Source: Nitrososphaerales archaeon TH526 (GTDB lineage: Archaea > Thermoproteota > Nitrososphaeria > Nitrososphaerales > Nitrososphaeraceae). From it: a stretch of 9,470 bases of DNA. Below are positions 5,788-9,470 of the stretch, in pieces (positions within the stretch are counted from its first letter, which is position 1; each line of letters begins with the position of its first letter). The stretch is from positions 1-9,470 of the forward strand of contig JAATVR010000436.1 of NCBI GenBank assembly GCA_014523665.1, in the 5' to 3' direction. The position numbers were made by a program, and so were the translations under genes. Under the pieces are notes generated by a model. That model saw only the letters and a program-made list of their open reading frames with translations. It was not told where the DNA came from and did no database searches.

Positions 5788-6330
5788 ATGGCCGAAAAAA
5801 GATCCTATAAGAAAACACGGATCCAAGCTCTTGTATTGGTCGCAGCCGTATTTATTGCTTTGATGGGGACTAATATTTTGCCTAGCCCTGCAAATGCGAC
5901 ACTAGACGTACAAGCAAGGCAAAAAGCCGCAGCAGTTATGAATCTGATTGATCAGTCCCTCGGATATTACGCAAATGCTACAGGGAGCACATATATTGAA
6001 CGTGAGCATCTTCCTACGAGTTCTCCGACGGCTGTAAACATGACTGGTACAAATATGACTTCCTTAGCGAACGCAACAGCGCAGCCGATTGTAAGCCAAG
6101 CAGATTACCAGATCGCTCAAGGTCTAGCAGATAAGGCACTAGTAACATTTGTGAAAACTGCACCCCTGACTGCCAGCAACAATGATCCTCAAACGATTCT
6201 CAGCGTATTGTCTGGCCTAGTTACTTTTAAAACAGCTGTGGACAATTTGGCACCATATAATATTGTTGAAGACGTAATGGCAAGCCCTATAGACAGAGAC
6301 ATGGAGAGAGCGTTCCAGACACCATCATAG
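5788..6330 (+). CDS. Secreted protein with clustered N-glycosylation sequons
   Basis: 180 residues. The basic N-terminus KRSYKKTR and hydrophobic stretch about 13-30 (ALVLVAAVFIALMGTNIL) form a signal peptide with likely cleavage near 'SPANAT', so the product is exported. The mature part has a helix about 40-62, then a Thr/Asn-rich linker with NAT at 63, NMT at 84 and 89, and NAT at 95 (plus NAT at 36), the Asn-X-Thr sequons used for archaeal N-glycosylation. A second helical block (about 102-165) contains 'ADYQIAQGLADKALVTFVKT' and 'LSVLSGLVTFKTAVDNLA'. No Cys or metal-binding pattern is visible. Start ATG 5788 has CATATATC about 33 bases upstream, and its promoter is shared with the divergent pseudogene. 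No family was recognised; a surface-layer-associated role is a guess. Confidence 0.75.
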   Translation: MAEKRSYKKTRIQALVLVAAVFIALMGTNILPSPANATLDVQARQKAAAVMNLIDQSLGYYANATGSTYIEREHLPTSSPTAVNMTGTNMTSLANATAQPIVSQADYQIAQGLADKALVTFVKTAPLTASNNDPQTILSVLSGLVTFKTAVDNLAPYNIVEDVMASPIDRDMERAFQTPS

Positions 6331-6347
6331 GTAAAGTCGCGGTCAGA

Positions 6348-6357
6348 TTCTTTTTTT
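6348..6357 (+). terminator. T-run terminator after the secreted protein gene
   Basis: A T7 run at 6351-6357, about 20 bases past the stop at 6330, fits the stem-independent oligo-T terminators of archaea. Confidence 0.5.
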
Positions 6358-6504
6358 AATCCCTACAATACGACTGTTATTTTGGCGTCACAAGTCCCAT
6401 TTTTATTTCGGACACGTTTGGCTAAGAGATCTTAAGCCTACACTGAACTGCTATGCACCCTGGTAGTCGTTGCGTGAGGTTGTAATCGCCAGCAGACCGG
6501 ATCA

Positions 6505-6524
6505 CCTTTCTTAGGTTAGAAAGG
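6505..6524. repeat. Hairpin in the 6331-7051 gap
   Basis: CCTTTCT (6505-6511) pairs with AGAAAGG (6518-6524) around the 6-base loop TAGGTT. It sits inside the GC-richer part of the gap and could belong to a small RNA. No flanking T-run marks it clearly as a terminator. Confidence 0.4.
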
Positions 6525-6693
6525 GTCTCTTATTCCCGTGTTTTGATGTGATTTGGAATACGTGGACGGTAGGAGTGGGTGTTGCATGACTCCATCATTT
6601 TGCAGTCTTCTTACAAGAACAGGTCTAACACAGGACACTGTTATTATCAGCAAGTCTAGTTAGTGCTCCTATTAGCAACAAATTGTTAGGATT

Positions 6694-6786
6694 CTATATT
6701 TCCTGTTCAATTTTTTCCAGATACTCTTCAATGTTACGCAAGTCATTAATGATGTTATTTAGTCTCTCTTTTCGAGACTTTGACAT
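6694..6786 (-). CDS. Possible 30-residue coiled-coil protein
   Basis: ATG at 6786 opens a 30-codon frame starting MSKSRKERLNNIINDL and ending EYLEKIEQEI. Hydrophobic residues fall in a heptad-like pattern (L, I, I, L, I, Y, L, I, I) on a charged background, so a short coiled coil is likely. AAAAGGA immediately precedes the ATG and could be a ribosome site. An in-frame stop lies two codons upstream, so the gene is not a longer one cut short at this end. The start codon and the purine stretch fall inside a strong hairpin (6784-6824), which would mask them in the RNA. A short coil of this kind could be a dimerising regulator or chance coding. Function unknown. Confidence 0.35.
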   Translation of the reverse strand: MSKSRKERLNNIINDLRNIEEYLEKIEQEI

Positions 6787-6824
6787 TCCTTTTCAAGTTA
6801 ACGGTATCTCTTCTTGAAGGAATG
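6784..6824 (-). promoter_or_regulatory. Hairpin covering the start of the 30-codon gene
   Basis: On the plus strand CATTCCTT (6784-6791) pairs with AAGGAATG (6817-6824) and CAAG (6794-6797) with CTTG (6813-6816). This makes 12 base pairs with one 2-base bulge and a 15-base loop. In minus-strand RNA the 3' arm contains the purine stretch and the ATG at 6786-6784, so folding would hide the start site. Confidence 0.4.
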
Positions 6825-7013
6825 GTTTGTTTCATCGAGCCCACGATTTAAGTCAAAAATGGTTCACACACCAATTCTATAAAATGACTACATCACGTTG
6901 AATCTATACTAAAGTATTGCTTGACAGCTCCTTCACATGTCGGAATATCAAGAAGACCAATAGTAGCTGCATAGCAGTGCAGTGCAGACGGCAGACCTAA
7001 GTAAGACGATGCA

Positions 7014-7020
7014 GTATATA
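7014..7020 (+). promoter_or_regulatory. TATA box of the small membrane operon
   Basis: GTATATA, in GCAGTATATACTAC, is centred about 35 bases ahead of the ATG at 7052, predicting a transcript start near 7043. The strong AGGAGG at about 7028-7033 would then lie upstream of the transcript. The two signals conflict, so the true start should be mapped. Confidence 0.45.
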
Positions 7021-7037
7021 CTACTAAAGGAGGGATA

Positions 7038-7055
7038 GTGAGAAAAAGAAAATGA
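7038..7055 (+). CDS. Five-codon leader frame MRKRK with strong ribosome site
   Basis: AAAGGAGGGAT (7025-7035) is the best Shine-Dalgarno match seen in the window. It lies about 4 bases ahead of a GTG at 7038 that encodes MRKRK and stops at TGA 7053-7055. That stop overlaps the ATG of the 49-residue gene as ATGA. The spacing from the ribosome site to the gene's own ATG (18 bases) is too long for direct use. A coupled leader peptide is therefore possible, unless transcription starts after the ribosome site. Confidence 0.2.
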   Translation: MRKRK

Positions 7056-7201
7056 CAATGTTAGTACAAGAAATAACTAGGAGACAAAACAAATTCTGGA
7101 ACAAAGTAATCGAACACACGACTTTCACTATGGCCGCCGCAATGGTCGCATTCGCGGCATGGCAGCTCTGGATGCAGTATTTCGTAACTCAAGAGAAATA
7201 A
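7052..7201 (+). CDS. 49-residue single-helix membrane protein
   Basis: A 49-codon gene from ATG 7052 (ATG 7058 is an alternative). The polar, basic amphipathic N-terminus, MTMLVQEITRRQNKFWNKVI, is followed by one transmembrane helix at about 25-44 (FTMAAAMVAFAAWQLWMQYF) and a short TQEK tail. The many aromatic residues at the helix end suggest packing against other subunits in the membrane. Codons are rich in ACA, GCC/GCA, ATC and AAC compared with neighbouring genes, a pattern often linked to high expression. Only 4 bases separate it from the next gene, so the two form an operon. Small single-helix subunits of this type occur in respiratory and ammonia monooxygenase complexes, but I cannot match it to a named subunit. 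A small bioenergetic-complex subunit is an inference. Confidence 0.6.
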   Translation: MTMLVQEITRRQNKFWNKVIEHTTFTMAAAMVAFAAWQLWMQYFVTQEK

Positions 7202-7205
7202 ACAG

Positions 7206-7403
7206 ATGATGCATGAACTAAGCATAATAATTGCAATCACAATACTCTTAAGCACCATCGCCTTAACAACACAAGCAATATCCGCAACAACTACAGCACG
7301 TAAAACCGAAGTCAATAACGCAATCGAGCAGTATTTTGCTAACGCAAATGTAACGCCCCCACCTCCTGAAAAAATAATCGCACTGGCTAAACAGATACTC
7401 TAA
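7206..7403 (+). CDS. 65-residue membrane-anchored or exported small protein
   Basis: ATG 7206 begins an N-terminal hydrophobic helix (about 5-27: LSIIIAITILLSTIALTTQA) that is either a signal peptide or an anchor. About 38 outward-facing residues follow: a basic turn (ARKTE), a helix 'VNNAIEQYFANA', an NVT glycosylation sequon at 48, a PPPP run at 51-54 and a final helix 'KIIALAKQIL'. The gene starts 4 bases after the stop of the 49-residue gene and shares its distinctive codon choice. A tandem ATG ATG makes the exact start uncertain by one codon. No family was recognised. Together the pair looks like two small subunits of one membrane assembly. Confidence 0.65.
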   Translation: MMHELSIIIAITILLSTIALTTQAISATTTARKTEVNNAIEQYFANANVTPPPPEKIIALAKQIL

Positions 7404-7404
7404 G

Positions 7405-7791
7405 AAGAAGAATTTGAGCAATCGAATTTGCCCAGGCATAAATATGGCAAAAAGTAACTGAGACTATCTAAAACCAAGATCCACTCCCAACTGGGCGCTA
7501 AGAGTAGAATAAAAGGAACAGGAATTCCAAATAACCAGCTCAAAACTAAGACCTTTTTCCTGTTCCACCTATCAGATGGATTACCAGCGAAGAGAGTGAG
7601 ATGAGCCTTAACCATCCCAAAACTAGCAGTGAAAGATAGAATTAGGACATTGGACTCAAGTCCAAATTCCTCTTTTCCTAACAGAGGAACGACTGTTTGT
7701 TCTAGACCAATCATAGCCCTACAATGGCGTTTACTAGTATCAAGAGCAAAAACTGATTAATGTTAGGTTTAAGCCCTAGCCTTACCTGCGG
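7405..7791 (-). pseudogene. MFS transporter, N-terminal remnant with frameshift
   Basis: Two frames together encode the first third of a major facilitator transporter. From about 7760 the frame reads INQFLLLILVNAIVGL and hits TGA at 7714. Moving two bases on, the frame from ATG 7714 continues IGLEQTVVPLLGKEEFGLES, so TM1 is split by the shift. TM2 follows (NVLILSFTASFGMVKAHL), then loop 2-3 motif A as GNPSDRWNRKK (the usual GxxxDRxGRR with Gly replaced by Asn), TM3 (VLVLSWLFGIPVPFILLLA) and APSWEWI entering TM4. After that the sequence no longer resembles MFS, and the frame ends near 7405, tail-to-tail with the small operon. The other eight helices are gone, so it cannot transport. The upstream start codon was not identified. 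Confidence 0.75.
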
Positions 7792-7900
7792 CTTAGATAT
7801 ATCCCCTTTCCTGGATGCCGTTTTGGAATGATCTAGAGTTCATATATTTTTCATTAGCCTTGATCATTAGGTATTTGTATTTGTCGAGGTTAACTGAGCT

Positions 7901-8086
7901 TTATGGATGAAATGATTGAATGAGGAAAGTTCTCCCTCTGTCATCTTGAAGCACTTTTGGATTAATCTCACCCTCTTTCAACCTGTTGTTGTTCCTAGAG
8001 CGCCATTCTTTCAAGCGTAAAATCATTAGTTTCACTCTCTTCTTGCCTTCTGGTGTCTGAAGATATTTCCGTTGTGCTTCCGACAT
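7901..8086 (-). CDS. Small basic protein with NUMOD3-like repeat, possibly a remnant
   Basis: 61 residues from ATG 8086, strongly basic, beginning MSEAQRKYLQTPEGKKR and continuing with a helical 'VKLMILRLKEWRSRNNNRL'. The frame is open upstream to 8131 and there reads WIRVSEEARKH directly before the ATG. Together these give SEEARKHMSEAQRKY, which resembles the SEExxxKMSEAxxG pattern of the NUMOD3 DNA-binding repeat of homing endonucleases. If that is right, the gene is the tail of a larger nuclease whose front is lost. Alternatively it is an independent small nucleic-acid-binding protein. No clear TATA box or ribosome site precedes the ATG, which favours a remnant. The end (DDRGRTFLIQSFHP) is not recognisable. 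Confidence 0.4.
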   Translation of the reverse strand: MSEAQRKYLQTPEGKKRVKLMILRLKEWRSRNNNRLKEGEINPKVLQDDRGRTFLIQSFHP

Positions 8087-8176
8087 ATGTTTTCTTGCTT
8101 CCTCACTTACCCGAATCCAACTCTTAGCTAGTTAACTATCTGAAGTTTTCTTGCGTGACGAATCAATGATCGCTGC

Positions 8177-8184
8177 CATAAATA
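8177..8184 (+). promoter_or_regulatory. TATA box of the 70-residue helical protein
   Basis: CATAAATA is centred about 26 bases ahead of the ATG at 8207, with no ribosome site between. This is the expected layout of a leaderless archaeal gene and supports that start. Confidence 0.5.
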
Positions 8185-8206
8185 GCAGAATGCCATCCAT
8201 ACTAAC

Positions 8207-8419
8207 ATGTCCTACAAAGATACGGATGAAATGAAAGCAGAACTAAATGATTTTTCGAATACTATTGCAGCAGAAGCAGAGGAAGAATTGAGAAATGAAT
8301 TTAAAAAACATATGAAGGTAGCCCGCGAAGCCAAAGAAGCAGGAAATATTCAACTAATGGTAGAATTTTATAATAAGGCCTTGGCTATTGAAATATTCTT
8401 AAGTGCAATGAAGAAGTAG
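8207..8419 (+). CDS. 70-residue all-helical cytosolic protein
   Basis: 70 residues, highly charged and almost certainly all helix. A first long helix covers about 7-44 (acidic first half, EAEEELRNEFKKHMKVAREA). A turn at EAGNI is followed by a second helix at 48-68 (LMVEFYNKALAIEIFLSAMK). The two-helix shape with 'AREAKEAGNIQLMVEFYNKA' resembles a single TPR-like hairpin. There is no signal peptide, so it is cytosolic. The start is well supported by a TATA box at leaderless distance. It is followed by another tiny helical gene at 8501, and they may be related by context only. No family was recognised. Confidence 0.65.
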   Translation: MSYKDTDEMKAELNDFSNTIAAEAEEELRNEFKKHMKVAREAKEAGNIQLMVEFYNKALAIEIFLSAMKK

Positions 8420-8500
8420 AATTCCTAATCCTTTAATTGTTCTTCATAGAATCCTGTTGCAATAAATACTGAATGCAACATAAGTGATCAAACGCAGGCG

Positions 8501-8629
8501 ATGCAGCAAAGGCCTTATGAAAAAGAGAACATGAGATCATTGACAATACATCAGGATACAACTGGTAAGATAAGCACTCTTACGCAGCGTATTTACCAGT
8601 TAGAAAAAGTGGTAAAGCGACTAAAATAA
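8501..8629 (+). CDS. 42-residue putative coiled-coil protein
   Basis: A 42-codon frame from ATG 8501, beginning MQQRPYEKENMRSL and ending in 'LTQRIYQLEKVVKRLK', a heptad-like amphipathic helix. The frame is open for about a dozen codons upstream without an ATG. CAATAAATA at about 8460-8468 is a possible TATA box about 37 bases ahead. The basic, leucine-repeating C-terminus suggests a short dimerising coil. It lies 81 bases after the 70-residue gene on the same strand, so co-transcription is possible. Its small size keeps confidence moderate. Function unknown. Confidence 0.45.
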   Translation: MQQRPYEKENMRSLTIHQDTTGKISTLTQRIYQLEKVVKRLK

Positions 8630-8736
8630 TAATTGTGCTGAATTAGTAACACTCCTTCACGAAATTAATGAATGAATTTACCGCCCTCACTATTAAAAGC
8701 CCATAGGTTAGCCATTGAGTTCACAACAGCAGAAAA

Positions 8737-8754
8737 AATAATAATAATAATAAT
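8737..8754. repeat. (AAT)6 trinucleotide tract
   Basis: Six tandem AAT units sit about 35 bases ahead of the glycosyltransferase start. A similar shorter AAT-rich run occurs at 757-777. The tract could vary by slippage and alter the promoter spacing of the downstream gene. Confidence 0.6.
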
Positions 8755-8787
8755 AGTGATGATAACAGTCTGATTACAGAAGGAGAT

Positions 8788-9470
8788 TTGAAGGTAGTAG
8801 TAATATTTCCCGCAAAGAATGAGGAATCTACTATAGAGAATGCTGTACACGTTGCATCAACAAGCAGATTCAACCCTGAAATAATTGTAGTCGACGCATA
8901 TTCCAACGATAATACTGCAAAGTTAGCGATGAAAGTGGGAGCAGTTGTAATTCAACAGCCAGAGAAGATATTCCCAGGGAAAGGAAATGCCATGAAAGCA
9001 GGTTTAAGAGAGGCAATCAAGAATCAAGCTGCTGATGTTGCTTTATTTCTCGATGCAGACATAAAAAATCTGTCTTCAGATTGGATAGATAAATTGGTAG
9101 ATGCACTAATACAAAATAACTGTGACATGTCAAGAGGATATTATGAAAGACAATCAAGGGATGCAGCAGTAACAAAGCTGATTGCAAGACCAATGCTGAA
9201 CGTATTCTTTCCAGAGGTATCACACTTTGAACAACCCTTAAGTGGCGTGCTAGACGACAGATGTGGGAAAAATTGTTAGACGTACGAGGTTCTCCTGACG
9301 GATGGGGTGTAGATGTATGGTTTTTAATTGAGTGCCATGCTTGGTTATCAAAGCAAGGAGATTTTCATGGGCAAGAAGGATCACACATCCTTTGAAGACT
9401 ATAAGGAAGATGTGGCGAAGCTAAGTAAGATGGCTGAACAGGTTGAAATTACAATAATTAGAGAAGCAAT
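8788..9470 (+). pseudogene. GpgS-like family 2 glycosyltransferase, frameshifted, partial at right edge
   Basis: The TTG at 8788 starts MKVVVIFPAKNEESTIENA, the opening strand of a GT-A fold. 'VVDAYSNDNT' (34-43) carries the nucleotide-binding Asp residues, FPGKGNAM (62-69) is the GKG loop, and LFLDAD (86-91) is the DxD metal site. 'IARPMLNVFFPEVSHFEQPL' is the signature of glucosyl-3-phosphoglycerate synthase relatives, which use nucleotide sugar and 3-phosphoglycerate in compatible-solute synthesis. After QPLSG the frame breaks (TAG near 9277). One base missing near 9244-9251 leads to RRQMWEKLLDVRGSPDGWGV. An extra base near 9333 returns to the first frame at AMLGYQSKEIFMGKKD, which continues to the window edge. 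The acceptor side is therefore destroyed. The start lies 2 bases after GGAG, unusually close. Confidence 0.8.

Larger units (their letters stand above)
6331..7051. other. 720-base gap, mostly non-coding
   Basis: After the T-run terminator there is a GC-richer block (about 6420-6600) with a CCTTTCT/AGAAAGG hairpin, but no reading frame of clear protein character. The minus strand carries one believable tiny gene (6694-6786), listed separately. The last 60 bases form the promoter of the small operon at 7052. No tRNA-like structure was seen. Confidence 0.45.

Noticed and set aside
757..8754. AAT-rich runs at 757-777 and 8737-8754 as a paired repeat flanking a mobile element
   Set aside because: They are simple low-complexity tracts without matching flanks, terminal repeats or a transposase between them.
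8665..8906. Two minus-strand frames rich in Ile, Leu and Phe
   Set aside because: They are antisense readings of the AAT tract and the glycosyltransferase start; the hydrophobicity is a by-product of the repeat.

Overview
The window looks like an accessory, partly decayed stretch of a chromosome from an ammonia-oxidising-type archaeon (Nitrososphaerota/Thaumarchaeota, most like the Nitrososphaerales or Nitrosocosmicus kind). This placement is inferred. The evidence is AT-rich DNA with archaeal TATA boxes about 26 bases ahead of start codons and several apparently leaderless genes. TTG starts are frequent, and there are many small secreted or single-helix membrane proteins. Two cupredoxin-type secreted proteins are present, along with a SmbP-like helical secreted protein and a GpgS-like glycosyltransferase. 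No rRNA, tRNA, CRISPR array, intact insertion sequence or replication origin was seen.

Layout. Positions 1-709 hold a cluster of gene fragments: a short plus-strand N-terminal piece, the first 67 residues of a short-chain dehydrogenase (minus), and the C-terminal tip of a PQQ-type sugar dehydrogenase (plus). Positions 710-1566 have no convincing gene, only small hairpins. From 1567 to 3856 come a winged-helix regulator, a secreted duplicated-helix protein (minus), a four-helix membrane protein divergent from it, and a two-helix membrane protein with a large cytosolic domain and a near-perfect palindrome in its promoter. After a structured, relatively GC-rich gap (3857-4301) there is a secreted cupredoxin that has lost all four type-1 copper ligands. 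Convergent to it is a frameshifted cupredoxin-domain pseudogene. Divergent from that is a secreted protein rich in N-glycosylation sequons. A 720-base gap (6331-7051) contains a possible 30-residue coiled-coil gene. It is followed by a tight pair of tiny membrane proteins (7052-7403) whose codon choice differs from the rest of the window. Then come an MFS transporter remnant (minus), a small basic protein with a NUMOD3-like repeat (minus), two small helical proteins (plus), and a frameshifted GpgS-like glycosyltransferase that runs off the right end.

How it fits together. Little here forms a pathway. At least five genes are broken (SDR, PQQ dehydrogenase, cupredoxin-domain protein, MFS, glycosyltransferase), while the intact ones are short, mostly secreted or membrane proteins, each with its own promoter. 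The two most interesting intact loci are the ligand-less cupredoxin and the 7052-7403 small membrane protein pair, which could be subunits of a larger, highly expressed membrane complex. That role is a hypothesis and is not shown by the sequence.
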